Below are positions 5,766 through 14,025 of a stretch of 15,657 bases of DNA, in pieces. The stretch's first letter is position 1. Every line of letters begins with the position of its first letter. This DNA comes from Candidatus Stahliibacteriota bacterium (lineage in GTDB: Bacteria; Hydrothermota; Tepidihabitantia; B3-TA06): NCBI GenBank assembly GCA_030670165.1, contig DAOVCF010000022.1:1-15657 (forward strand). The letters are read 5' to 3'. The notes under the pieces are model-generated. The model was given only the letters and a program-made list of their open reading frames with translations, was not told the origin of the DNA and ran no database searches. The position numbers and the translations under genes were made by a program.

Positions 5766-7466
5766 ATGATTTGGTCAAGATCGCTGGTGCCGACGCTGCG
5801 GGAAAATCCGCGTCAGGCTGAGAATCTGAGTCACCGCATCCTATTACGGGCAGGTTTTGTCAGGCCCTTAGGGTCCGGGCTTTACAATCTTCTGCCATTC
5901 GGGCTGCGCGTGACGCAGAAGATCACCCAAATAATCCGCGAGGAGATGAACCGCATCGGCGGGCAGGAGATGTTTCTTTCAGCCCTTTCTCCGCGCTCGC
6001 TGTGGGATAAGTCCGGCCGATGGGATGCCTACGGCGACGATATGTTTCGATTGCGCGATCGCAAGGCTCAGGACATGGCTCTCTGCCCCACCCACGAGGA
6101 GATCGTGGCGCTTATAGCATCCAAGGAGCTTCGTTCCTACAAGGAGCTTCCGCAGATCTGGTATCAGTTCCAGACCAAGTTCCGTGACGAGCCGCGCCCC
6201 CGCGGAGGGGTGCTTCGAACCCGCCAGTTCACCATGAAGGACTCATACAGCTTTGATCTGGACTATGAGGGTCTGGATCGTTCCTTCAATCTGCATCACG
6301 AGGCGTACTCGCGTGCTTTTACACGTATGGGGCATCGTTTCTTTGTCGTTGAGGCCTCAGGCGGCCTCATGGGTACAGGTGAGTCGGCCGAGTTCATGGT
6401 AGAGGCCTCCTCAGGCGAGGATACCTCGTTTGTGTGTCCTGGATGCGAGTACAGGGCAAACGCCGAGGTGGCCCAGGGCAAACCCATCCCGGCCCCTACG
6501 CTTGAGGCCAAACGAGAGAAAATCCATACCCCTGGCCTTAAAACTGTGGAGGAGGTCGCAGGATTCCTGGATGTCAAGCCCTCCCAGTTGGTCAAAAGCC
6601 TCTTATATATGAGAGGGGGTAAACCTCTGTTGGTACTCTTGAGAGGGGACTACGAGCTGAGCGAGGAAAAGCTCAAGCGTACGTTCGGCGAGGACATCGT
6701 CCCGGCCACCGATGAAGATGCCAGACGTTATATGGGTGCTTCATTGGGGTTCCTTGGACCGCAGGGTATAGAAGTAGCGACCTATGCAGACAAGAGCCTT
6801 GAAGGTTCTGATATCTATGCAGTGGGAGCCAACGAAGACGACTACCACATCGTGGGTATAAGCCTTTCAGGGGAGGCGAATATCCGCGAGTACCTGGATC
6901 TACGCAGGGTGCGGGCCGGTGATATATGTCCGAAATGCGATGCGGTGCTTACCGAAAAGAACACCATCGAGCTGGGGCATATCTTCAAGCTGGGCACCAA
7001 ATACTCGGAGGCGATTGGGGCGAGGGTTGTAGACGAGAAGGGTGCCGATCGCGCCATCGTGATGGGTTCCTACGGGATAGGGATAGAGCGCTCAATGGCC
7101 GCCCTCGTGGATCAGTATTACGCAGATGAGCGCATGGCATGGCCTGTGACGGTGGCTCCATACGAGGTTGAGGTTATATCACTGGGAGAAGCGGAGGTCT
7201 CATCAAAGATATATGATGAGTTGAGCGAGATAGGTGTTGAAGCGGCTCTTGACGATCGTGATGTAACACCGGGCGTCAAGTTCGCGGACGCGGACCTGGT
7301 GGGTATTCCCTACAGGATCGTAGTAGGACCCCGCGGATTAAAGCAGGGAAAGGTTGATATAAAGAACGTGGCGACTGGCGAGATCATCACGGTTCGCAAG
7401 GAGGATGCGGCAACCAAGGTAAGAGAACTCTTAACCAAGGAAAAGAAAGATGTCGGCAGTAGTTGA
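5766..7466 (+). CDS. proS: Prolyl-tRNA synthetase (bacterial type, with editing insertion)
   Basis: This class II synthetase joins proline to tRNA-Pro in the cytoplasm. At 566 residues it has the usual length of the bacterial form. The start MIWSRSLVPTLRENP aligns directly with the known N-terminus of the family (.RWS..L.PTLRE.P), which fixes the ATG. Visible motifs: LSHRILLRAGFVRPLGSGLY, PTHEE at 108-112, motif 2 from F139 (FRDEPRPRGGVLRTRQF, then MKDSYSF), an insertion of about 160 residues of the YbaK-like editing type, and motif 3 GIGIERSMAALVD from G437. Two Cys pairs flank the insertion (CPGC from 224 and CPKC from 388). The C-terminal anticodon-binding domain begins around 460 (VAPYEVEVI). 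It is the first gene of the operon and overlaps rimP by 17 bases. Its ATG has no ribosome site, only the promoter directly upstream. Confidence 0.98.
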   Translation: MIWSRSLVPTLRENPRQAENLSHRILLRAGFVRPLGSGLYNLLPFGLRVTQKITQIIREEMNRIGGQEMFLSALSPRSLWDKSGRWDAYGDDMFRLRDRKAQDMALCPTHEEIVALIASKELRSYKELPQIWYQFQTKFRDEPRPRGGVLRTRQFTMKDSYSFDLDYEGLDRSFNLHHEAYSRAFTRMGHRFFVVEASGGLMGTGESAEFMVEASSGEDTSFVCPGCEYRANAEVAQGKPIPAPTLEAKREKIHTPGLKTVEEVAGFLDVKPSQLVKSLLYMRGGKPLLVLLRGDYELSEEKLKRTFGEDIVPATDEDARRYMGASLGFLGPQGIEVATYADKSLEGSDIYAVGANEDDYHIVGISLSGEANIREYLDLRRVRAGDICPKCDAVLTEKNTIELGHIFKLGTKYSEAIGARVVDEKGADRAIVMGSYGIGIERSMAALVDQYYADERMAWPVTVAPYEVEVISLGEAEVSSKIYDELSEIGVEAALDDRDVTPGVKFADADLVGIPYRIVVGPRGLKQGKVDIKNVATGEIITVRKEDAATKVRELLTKEKKDVGSS

Positions 7467-7902
7467 AAGCCTGGCAAGAGTGATCGGGAACGTGGTCAAG
7501 GAGCACGGGTGCAATCTTTACCATCTGGAGCGCAAAGGCAGCAGGCTCCAGGTATACGTGGATAAAAAGGGCGGGGCCACGCTAGCCGATTGCGAGGAGA
7601 TAAGCTGCGCCTTAAGCCTGAGGCTTGCCGCTGCCAGTGACAAGTGGCGTAACCTGGCTCTTGACGTCTCCACCCCAGGTATTGAGCGCAAGCTTTATAC
7701 CCCGGCACACTACCGCGGCGCCGTGGGGGAACGTCTGCGCGTAAAGATCGAGGGGGAGGTAATTGAAGGTCGCCTCAAGGGATCAGACGAGGAAGGTATA
7801 TTAATTGAAACCGAAGCCGACGTGGGCCGCCGGCTTACATACAACGAGGTCCTCTCGGCCCAGGTGCAGAGAACCACCGGGGAACTCTTCAAAAGGAGAT
7901 AG
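7450..7902 (+). CDS. rimP: Ribosome maturation factor RimP
   Basis: This 150-residue protein assists late maturation of the 30S ribosomal subunit. The family signature LALDVSTPGIERKL (family form LEVSSPG.DR.L) is in the middle, after a first half beginning VVESLARVIGNVV and containing LQVYVDKKGGATLADCEEIS. The C-terminal half forms the small SH3-like domain (RLRVKIEGEVIEGRLKG). The ATG lies inside the end of proS with AAGGAAAAG just upstream, so the two are translationally coupled. The stop TAG is followed immediately by the nusA ATG. Position directly before nusA is the classic context. Confidence 0.96.
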   Translation: MSAVVESLARVIGNVVKEHGCNLYHLERKGSRLQVYVDKKGGATLADCEEISCALSLRLAAASDKWRNLALDVSTPGIERKLYTPAHYRGAVGERLRVKIEGEVIEGRLKGSDEEGILIETEADVGRRLTYNEVLSAQVQRTTGELFKRR

Positions 7903-9441
7903 ATGGAATCAGAGATCACACGGTTGGTAACGCAACTTGCACGCATAAGAAACGTTGAGGTAAGTTATGTTTACGACACACTGCAGGAAAGCATTGTATC
8001 CGGTCTGAAACGGCGCTTCGGCCGTGATGTGCGTCATGACGTCAATGTAGATCCTGAGACGGGCAAGATAGAGGTCGCGATCGTCCAGACCGCGGTCGAA
8101 CGCGTGCAGGACGTAAGTCAGGAGATATCTCTTGAGGAGGCCCGCCGGATCAATCCGGAGGTTAAGGAAGGCGAGGATGTACGTATCCAGATTCCCTTGC
8201 AAGAGGTCGGGCGAGTTGCCATACAACGCACCGTGGATGAACTTACCCACCGCCTGCGCGAGGCCGAACGCACAAAGCTCTTCAACGAGTTCATAAAGAA
8301 GAAGGGGGAGATTATCTCAGGCACCATTCATAAGATCGAAAAGGAGGAGATCCTGGTCAACCTGGGGCCTATCTATGGAATCCTGCCCCTGCGCGACCAG
8401 CTCAAAACCGATCACCACCAGATCGGGGTCCCATTCAAGTTTTATGTTCTAAGGATTCAGCGTACCCCAATCGGGCCCAGGGTCTATCTTTCCAGAACCC
8501 ACCCCGAGTTCTTAAGGAGGCTTTTGGCTCGCGAGGTGCCGGAGATTCAGCAGGGGATCGTGGAGATCAAGAACGTGGCAAGGATCCCCGGGGTTCGTTC
8601 CAAAGTCGCCGTCACCAGCCACGACGAGAAGATCGACCCGATCGGCGCGTGTGTCGGCTACCGCAAGGTGCGTATCCAGAGCGTCACCAAGGAACTCTCG
8701 GGCGAGAAGATAGATATCATCCAGTGGAACCCTGACCAGAAGATCTTCATCGCCAGGGCCATGAGTCCGGCACTGATCAAGGAGGTTATAGAAGAAGAAG
8801 GGACGTACACGGTCGTAGTCCCGGACGAGGAGTTCTCCAAGGCGATCGGTCGAAAGGGACAGAATGTGTGGCTCGCTTCGCTTCTGTCCAACTCGAAGCT
8901 GGATATCCTCAAAGAATCCGACTACCGCAACCGGCTCTTCAGCCAGCGCATGGCCCAGATCATGGTCGAAACACTTGATTTCCTTTCTGAAGAAACCAGG
9001 CAAACACTCCTTGAGGCAGGCTTCACAACGGTCATCTCCCTGTTCGAACAGACGTCTACAGAGGCAGCCAAGATTCTCGGCTGGGACCCGACCCGCATAG
9101 AGCAGCTCAAGACCCAGATACGCGAGCAGCTTGAGAAACGTGAGCTCGAGCGCAAGCTCTTCGAGAAGAAGAAGCTTGAGGAGATGCGAGCGGTGGAGAG
9201 CGAGCTCTCAGAGAAGGCCGTGACCGAAGAAAGCAAGGAGGAAGAACCTGCGGTAGAGGAACCCCCGCAGACTGAGGGTGCCCTTAAACCAGAGGAGTCT
9301 ATGAAATCCAAGAAAGAAGCAGAGATATCCGAAGACGCCCCGCAGTCTGAAGAGCCAGCACCGCAAGAGGAGGAGCAAAAAACCACCGCTGAAGAGAGTA
9401 AGGGGAGCGAAGATAAGGAGTCGGAAGAGGAGGATAAGTAG
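7903..9441 (+). CDS. nusA: Transcription termination/antitermination factor NusA
   Basis: This RNA-polymerase-binding factor controls pausing, termination and antitermination. Domains: N-terminal polymerase-binding domain (about 1-125), S1 domain (from about 135, GEIISGTIHKI), KH1 (about 205-275) and KH2 (about 280-345), then a helix-hairpin-helix-like segment (about 360-405), then a tail of about 80 residues (430-512) dominated by Glu, Ser and Lys. Recognisable cores are LSRTHPEFLRRLLAREVPEI, DPIGACVG and AIGRKGQNVWLAS. Several normally fixed residues differ: I228 in ARIPG (usually E), K255 in the KH1 loop GYRK (usually GxxG), and W323 after GQNV (usually R). The acidic tail has no recognised fold. 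The ATG directly follows the rimP stop, with AAAGGAG upstream. Its stop overlaps the infB start by one base. Confidence 0.97.
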   Translation: MESEITRLVTQLARIRNVEVSYVYDTLQESIVSGLKRRFGRDVRHDVNVDPETGKIEVAIVQTAVERVQDVSQEISLEEARRINPEVKEGEDVRIQIPLQEVGRVAIQRTVDELTHRLREAERTKLFNEFIKKKGEIISGTIHKIEKEEILVNLGPIYGILPLRDQLKTDHHQIGVPFKFYVLRIQRTPIGPRVYLSRTHPEFLRRLLAREVPEIQQGIVEIKNVARIPGVRSKVAVTSHDEKIDPIGACVGYRKVRIQSVTKELSGEKIDIIQWNPDQKIFIARAMSPALIKEVIEEEGTYTVVVPDEEFSKAIGRKGQNVWLASLLSNSKLDILKESDYRNRLFSQRMAQIMVETLDFLSEETRQTLLEAGFTTVISLFEQTSTEAAKILGWDPTRIEQLKTQIREQLEKRELERKLFEKKKLEEMRAVESELSEKAVTEESKEEEPAVEEPPQTEGALKPEESMKSKKEAEISEDAPQSEEPAPQEEEQKTTAEESKGSEDKESEEEDK

Positions 9442-11585
9442 TGGCTTCCCGTAAGCTTAAGCTCTTTGAGGCGGCCGAGGAACTGAAGCTTTCAAGCGAA
9501 GCGCTCGGCCGCATGATGAAGGGGCTTGGCTTTAAGGAACGAGGGTACACATCCTACATAACGCCCGAGGAGTTCGAGGCGGTAAAGACGAGGCTGCGTG
9601 AGGAAAAGCAGAAGATAAAACGTTCGATGAAGAAGTCAAAACCTGCCAAACGGTCACCCTCCGTACGGAAGCCAAGAAGACTTTCGGAAGAAGCGGTCCA
9701 GAAGGCAATCAAGCAGACCCTTGCCCGGATGGATCACAAACGTCCCAAGAAGAGAGGCGGCAAACGCCCTCGTCCATCTCGTAAGATTCGCAGAGCAGAG
9801 GAACAAACCAAGATATTTGAGCAGGCCAAAGAACCCGCTCGCGCTTTGCGAGAGGCAGCGGTCAGTGAATATATGAGCGTTTCAGAACTTGCCCACGCCT
9901 TCGAAGTCCCACCGGCCGAGATCGTCAAACGCTGCGTCCAGATGGGCGTGTTCGTAACCATCAACCAGCGCCTGGATATGGACACGATCTCTATCCTAGC
10001 GGAGGAGTTCAACGTTAAGATCGAGGTGGAAGCGGAACCCGTTCTGCGAGGAAGAGAGGAGGAGGAATCCCTCGATGTAAAAACCCGGCCGCCAGTGGTG
10101 GTAGTTCTGGGGCATGTGGATCATGGAAAGACAACCCTCTTGGACTACATCCGCGAAACCCGGGTGGCGGCACAAGAGGCGGGCAAGATCACCCAGCGTA
10201 TAGGTGCATACACCGCGCGGATAAAGGACTTTAAGATCGTCTTCCTGGACACCCCGGGGCATGAAGCCTTCACCGCCATGCGTGCACGAGGTGCCTCGGT
10301 AGCAGATATCGCGCTGTTGGTCGTGGCCGCAGACGACGGCATAAAGCCACAGACCATAGAAGCCATCAATCACGCCAAGGCCGCGGACTTGCCGATAATC
10401 GTAACCATTACTAAAATGGATATTGAGACAGCCGATCCTGATAAGGTTAAGAGCCAGCTCACCGAGCATAACATCGTAGTTGAGGAATATGGCGGCAATA
10501 CAATAGCAGTCCCTGTCTCAGGTGTAACCGGCGAGGGTGCCGACGACCTTCTGGACGCCATTCAGGTTACAGCCATTGAGCTTAATCTTAAGGCTCCCTA
10601 CGATGGTAAGGCAAAAGGTGTGGTGGTTGAGTCGAAATTGGACACCTCCAAAGGGACGATTACCACCATCATAGTAAATCGGGGAACCCTGCACCGAACA
10701 GATCCCTACATATGCGGCGAGTGGTGCGGGCGAGTGAGGGAGATGACCGACGAGAGCGGTAAACGTCTGGCTGAGGCCTCGCCTGGAACGCCGGTTCAGG
10801 TCCTGGGGATCGGTGGGATCGTAGAACCCGGTGAGACGTTCGAGGTGGTAGCCTCGGAACGCAACGCGCGCGAACTTGCCCAGCGACGCAAGCTCATGCG
10901 CCGTGAACGCACCCTTGCGGCATCCTCCAAGCTCTCACTCGAGGCCATCCAGCAGCAGATACAGGAAGGAAGAGTCAAGGAGCTTCGTATCGTTCTCAAG
11001 GGAGACGTCTACGGATCGGTCGAGGCACTTACCTCTTCCTTTGAGGGCCTTTCCATTGAGGAAGTGAAGGTGAAGGTAATTCACGCCGGGGTGGGAGCGA
11101 TAAACGTAACCGACGTAAACCTGGCTGAAGCGTCCGGGACGGTGATCATAGGCTTCCACGTAACCGCCCATGCCGATGCCCGCGACCAGGCCAAGCGCGA
11201 TGGGATCGAGATCCGCAACTACAACGTAATCTACGACGCAATAGACGACATCCGGGCCGCGATGCTCGGTATGCTTGAGCCGGAAGAAGAAGAGGTAAGC
11301 CTGGGTCGTGCCGAGGTACGCCAGGTATTCCACGTATCCAGGATAGGCACCGTAGCCGGTTCGTACGTCACCGAAGGGAAGGTTACGCGTGACGCCAAGG
11401 TGCGCGTCTATCGGGGTAACAATCAGCTTACCGAATCCGAGATCGCCTCCCTGCAGCGGTTCGAGAAATCGGTCAAGGAGGTCGAGGCCGGATACGAGTG
11501 CGGAATACGAATATCAGAGTGGGACGATCTCGAGGAGGGGGACACCCTTGAATTTTACACTATCGTGAAGCTGGAAAGAACATGA
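9441..11585 (+). CDS. infB: Translation initiation factor IF-2
   Basis: This GTPase brings initiator tRNA to the 30S subunit and promotes subunit joining. At 714 residues it is on the short side for the family. An IF2_N module at 1-50 is followed by a very basic linker (60-130) and a second IF2_N module (about 143-200). The G domain begins near 218: G1 GHVDHGKT (224-231), G2 GKITQRIGA (T251), G3 DTPGH (270-274), G4 TKMD (324-327) and G5 SGV (360-362). Domains II to IV follow, ending in FYTIVKLERT. G2, G4 and G5 deviate from the usual GGITQHIGA, NKxD and SAK. The GTG start at 9441 overlaps the nusA stop by one base and has GAGGAGG upstream, as is normal for coupled genes. It is the fourth gene of the operon. 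Confidence 0.97.
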   Translation: MASRKLKLFEAAEELKLSSEALGRMMKGLGFKERGYTSYITPEEFEAVKTRLREEKQKIKRSMKKSKPAKRSPSVRKPRRLSEEAVQKAIKQTLARMDHKRPKKRGGKRPRPSRKIRRAEEQTKIFEQAKEPARALREAAVSEYMSVSELAHAFEVPPAEIVKRCVQMGVFVTINQRLDMDTISILAEEFNVKIEVEAEPVLRGREEEESLDVKTRPPVVVVLGHVDHGKTTLLDYIRETRVAAQEAGKITQRIGAYTARIKDFKIVFLDTPGHEAFTAMRARGASVADIALLVVAADDGIKPQTIEAINHAKAADLPIIVTITKMDIETADPDKVKSQLTEHNIVVEEYGGNTIAVPVSGVTGEGADDLLDAIQVTAIELNLKAPYDGKAKGVVVESKLDTSKGTITTIIVNRGTLHRTDPYICGEWCGRVREMTDESGKRLAEASPGTPVQVLGIGGIVEPGETFEVVASERNARELAQRRKLMRRERTLAASSKLSLEAIQQQIQEGRVKELRIVLKGDVYGSVEALTSSFEGLSIEEVKVKVIHAGVGAINVTDVNLAEASGTVIIGFHVTAHADARDQAKRDGIEIRNYNVIYDAIDDIRAAMLGMLEPEEEEVSLGRAEVRQVFHVSRIGTVAGSYVTEGKVTRDAKVRVYRGNNQLTESEIASLQRFEKSVKEVEAGYECGIRISEWDDLEEGDTLEFYTIVKLERT

Positions 11586-11866
11586 TCGGACTTTTGGAGA
11601 TAGAGCTTCTAAACAACGCCTCTCGTTCCCTGAAGGACAAGAGACGTGATCTCAAACGACTGGTGGATAATCTTCACTCCGAGTTCAACGTAGCGGTTGC
11701 AGAGATTGACGGTCAAAACACCTGGCAGCGAACCAAACTGGCGGTGACCGCGGTCTCAAACGATGCACGACACAACTCACAGGTGCTCGAACGGATCATC
11801 TCAAGGATAAAAAGAAAGCACCTGGCCTGGCAGCTTCTGGACTACAGCATCAGGGAGGTGTACTGA
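11582..11866 (+). CDS. ylxP: DUF503 family protein (YlxP-like)
   Basis: This 94-residue protein matches DUF503: a start MIGLLEIELL, then SLKDKRRDLKRLVDNL, FNVAVAEID, WQRTKLAVTAVSND and the end LLDYSIREVY are family hallmarks. Proteins of this family sit between infB and rbfA in many Gram-positive and deep-branching bacteria. The exact function is not established; a link to ribosome maturation is suggested mainly by location. The ATG overlaps the infB stop by four bases (ATGA), with GGAAAG upstream, and its own TGA overlaps the rbfA ATG by one base. Soluble and cytoplasmic by sequence. Confidence 0.92.
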   Translation: MIGLLEIELLNNASRSLKDKRRDLKRLVDNLHSEFNVAVAEIDGQNTWQRTKLAVTAVSNDARHNSQVLERIISRIKRKHLAWQLLDYSIREVY

Positions 11867-12225
11867 TGGTTAAAGATCGAGCGCGCCGCGCAGCCGCGCT
11901 CATCAAACAGAACGTGGCCTGTATCCTGCTTCAGGAGTTCAACCGTCCGGAAATGCAGTGGATAACCATCACCGACTGCGTCATGACGCGAGACCTCAAA
12001 AGGGCGGATCTCTACTTCTCAACCATCGAATCGAATCTTGCCCACGAGAGGGCCCTGGCGGTGCTCGAGGAGGAAAAAGGCCCAATCAAGCGTGAACTCG
12101 CTTCGCGAATCACAATCAAGTACATGCCCGATCTGCGCTTCATATGGGATGAAACCGTGCTTATAGAGAAAAAAATCCGGGAGATACAAGATGAACGCTC
12201 AAGAAGTACTGAACGAGATACGTAA
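11866..12225 (+). CDS. rbfA: Ribosome-binding factor A
   Basis: This 119-residue 30S maturation factor has a single KH-like fold. Family features: an N-terminal helix (RARRAAALIKQNVACILLQEF), the strand ITITDCVMTRDLKRADLYFSTI (family form vTiTdV..S.DL..A.VY.S), then IKRELASRITIKYMPDLRFIWDET, which matches the conserved R..LA..l.lR..PeL.F..D. The ATG overlaps the ylxP stop by one base and has a strong GGGAGG 7 bases upstream; the SD region GGAGGTGT (11854-11861) is identical to the plus-strand complement of part of the candidate small RNA. The C-terminus runs 35 bases into nrnA. Confidence 0.95.
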   Translation: MVKDRARRAAALIKQNVACILLQEFNRPEMQWITITDCVMTRDLKRADLYFSTIESNLAHERALAVLEEEKGPIKRELASRITIKYMPDLRFIWDETVLIEKKIREIQDERSRSTERDT

Positions 12226-13147
12226 AGGAAAGAGATTTCTGGTCGCGGGTCACATCGATCCCGACGGAGATACCATAACCTCTACTCTCCTTATGGGTCG
12301 GCTCCTCAAGCATCTGGGCAAGGGTTATACCCTCTACATTCGCGATTCCATCCCTGAAAAGTTCGGTTTCCTAGCTGGAATCGGCGAGATAAAGCAATCG
12401 ATTGAAGGTCTTGAGCCGGACACGATTATAACCCTCGACGCCCCGAATCTTGAGAGGGTAGCACTACCAAAGCCCAGAGCCAGGGTGATCAACATAGATC
12501 ATCATCAATCCAACGAGCGCTTCGGTGACGTAAACTGGCTTGAGGTTGATCGCGGTGCGGCATGCCTTATGGCCTTCGAGCTTCTGCGGCTTGCCGGTGC
12601 ACCTTTAGGGAGCCAGGAGGGCGAGATGGTCTTTACCGGGCTCTTTACCGAGACCGGAGGATTTGTGCTGCCTAACGTATCGGCAGAGGTCCTAAGGATA
12701 TGTGCCGATGTTATGGAGCATGGGGTCAACGCATCGGACATTGCATTCAGGATGACCGCCCGCGACGAGCGGAACCTTGCTCTGTTGGGCGAGGTACTGG
12801 CAACCCTGAAGATAACGGACGGGATCGCCACAATAGAACTCACCGAAAAGATGCTTGACGACGTGGGATTGGGGCACGATGAACACGACTCGGACAGCTT
12901 TATCCGCTATCCCTCCTCGATACCAGGGATAAAGGTAGCCATCTTTTTCCGCGAGATGCGTCAAGAGGGCACGGTTAGGATGAGCTTTCGTTCTTTAAGC
13001 GGGGCGGATGTGGACAGGATCGCCTCGCGTTTTGGAGGAGGAGGTCACCCTGCGGCGGCCGGGGCCAAACTCAAGGGTTCATACGAGGAGGTAAAGGAAC
13101 GGGTAATAGAGGAAACCAAGAGGTATCTTGCGTGCGAGGAGGGTTAG
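12191..13147 (+). CDS. nrnA: DHH/DHHA1 phosphoesterase, NrnA type (oligoribonuclease / pAp phosphatase)
   Basis: This 318-residue protein is predicted to degrade very short RNAs or dephosphorylate 3'-phosphoadenosine 5'-phosphate, as Bacillus NrnA does. Metal-site motifs: H21-IDPDGD (D25, D27), LDAPN with D83, the name-giving D103-H104-H105, and a fourth motif GLFTETGGF in which E154 replaces the usual Asp of the TDTG motif. The DHHA1 substrate-binding domain ends with RFGGGGHPAAAG (GGGG at 282-285), which is intact. The ATG lies inside rbfA with GGGAG upstream, and the end overlaps truB by 16 bases. The position between rbfA and truB is common in several phyla. A narrower nuclease specificity cannot be excluded. 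Confidence 0.92.
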   Translation: MNAQEVLNEIRKGKRFLVAGHIDPDGDTITSTLLMGRLLKHLGKGYTLYIRDSIPEKFGFLAGIGEIKQSIEGLEPDTIITLDAPNLERVALPKPRARVINIDHHQSNERFGDVNWLEVDRGAACLMAFELLRLAGAPLGSQEGEMVFTGLFTETGGFVLPNVSAEVLRICADVMEHGVNASDIAFRMTARDERNLALLGEVLATLKITDGIATIELTEKMLDDVGLGHDEHDSDSFIRYPSSIPGIKVAIFFREMRQEGTVRMSFRSLSGADVDRIASRFGGGGHPAAAGAKLKGSYEEVKERVIEETKRYLACEEG

Positions 13148-14025
13148 CGCTCCATAAACCCCGAGGCATAAGCTCGTTCGATGTGATCCGAAGGCTTCGG
13201 CCGATCATTGGGGAAAAAACGAAGATAGGACACGCTGGCACGCTTGATCCGGCGGCCCAGGGTTTATTGCTGATCCTGGTCGGCGAAGCGACGAGGGTTC
13301 AGAATCTCCTTAAGGATCTGGACAAGGAGTATGAGGCTGTGGTAAGACTAGGGGTAAGAACGGATACATTAGACGCTGAAGGGAAAGTGCTGGAGGAGGT
13401 TGAGGTTCCACCTCTGGATGAAAAACCGATCAGCAGCGCTCTGGACAGGCTCACAGGTGAAAGGATGCAGCAGCCACCCCGCTACTCCGCGCTGAAGGTC
13501 AAAGGCCGAAGGGCATACGATATGGCTCGCTCGGGTGAGGAGTTCGAGCTACCCGAACGAAAGGTAACGATATACGAGATCGAACTTTTATCATGGCAAA
13601 ATTCCTTACTTGAGATCCGCACAAGGGTCTCGTCCGGCACCTATATCCGGTCTCTTGCTCGAGAGATAGGCGAAGAGCTGGGGCTTCCGGCATCGCTTTC
13701 CGCTTTGACTCGTACTCGGATCGGGAGATTCGAGATCAACGATGCCTTGCCTCTTGACAATATCACTATCGAGGGTATAAGAAAGTCTATGATCCCGATA
13801 GAGGAGCTTCTTTCTCACCTGCCGCAGGCAGAGGTCTCGGAGGAGAACGCATCGCGTCTGCTTCAGGGCAAGCCGCTATCTAAAGGTATTGATCCCGAAC
13901 TCCTCGATGCTCCGAGTTCTGTAGTCTTCTCCCGGGATCGCCGTCAGGCTTTCCTATGTGAACCTAGGGATGGCAAGCTCTGTTCGCGACGCCTTATATA
14001 CAACAATGGAGAAAGCGTTGGCTGA
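13132..14025 (+). CDS. truB: tRNA pseudouridine(55) synthase TruB
   Basis: This enzyme isomerises uridine 55 in the T-loop of tRNAs. The N-terminus LALHKPRGISSFDVIRRLR and the catalytic motif GHAGTLDPAAQG (nucleophile Asp39) are clear. They are followed by YEAVVRLGVRTDTLDAEG, QQPPRYSALKVKGRRAYDMAR and SSGTYIRSLAREIGEELG, all canonical. At 297 residues it is of normal length with a C-terminal PUA-like region. The GTG start at 13132 overlaps nrnA, with AAGAGG 8 bases before it. An initial Met-Arg-Gly-Gly precedes the conserved core, so no residues appear missing. It ends inside ribF. Confidence 0.97.
   Translation: MRGGLALHKPRGISSFDVIRRLRPIIGEKTKIGHAGTLDPAAQGLLLILVGEATRVQNLLKDLDKEYEAVVRLGVRTDTLDAEGKVLEEVEVPPLDEKPISSALDRLTGERMQQPPRYSALKVKGRRAYDMARSGEEFELPERKVTIYEIELLSWQNSLLEIRTRVSSGTYIRSLAREIGEELGLPASLSALTRTRIGRFEINDALPLDNITIEGIRKSMIPIEELLSHLPQAEVSEENASRLLQGKPLSKGIDPELLDAPSSVVFSRDRRQAFLCEPRDGKLCSRRLIYNNGESVG

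Noticed and set aside
8922..9386. Ser-rich minus-strand frame of 154 codons opposite nusA
   Set aside because: The Ser-rich composition is what the complement of Glu/Lys-rich coding sequence gives; the nusA frame is unambiguous.
9180..9440. GAG/GAA-rich low-complexity stretch that looked like a DNA repeat
   Set aside because: It is the coding sequence of the acidic NusA tail, without regular repeat units.
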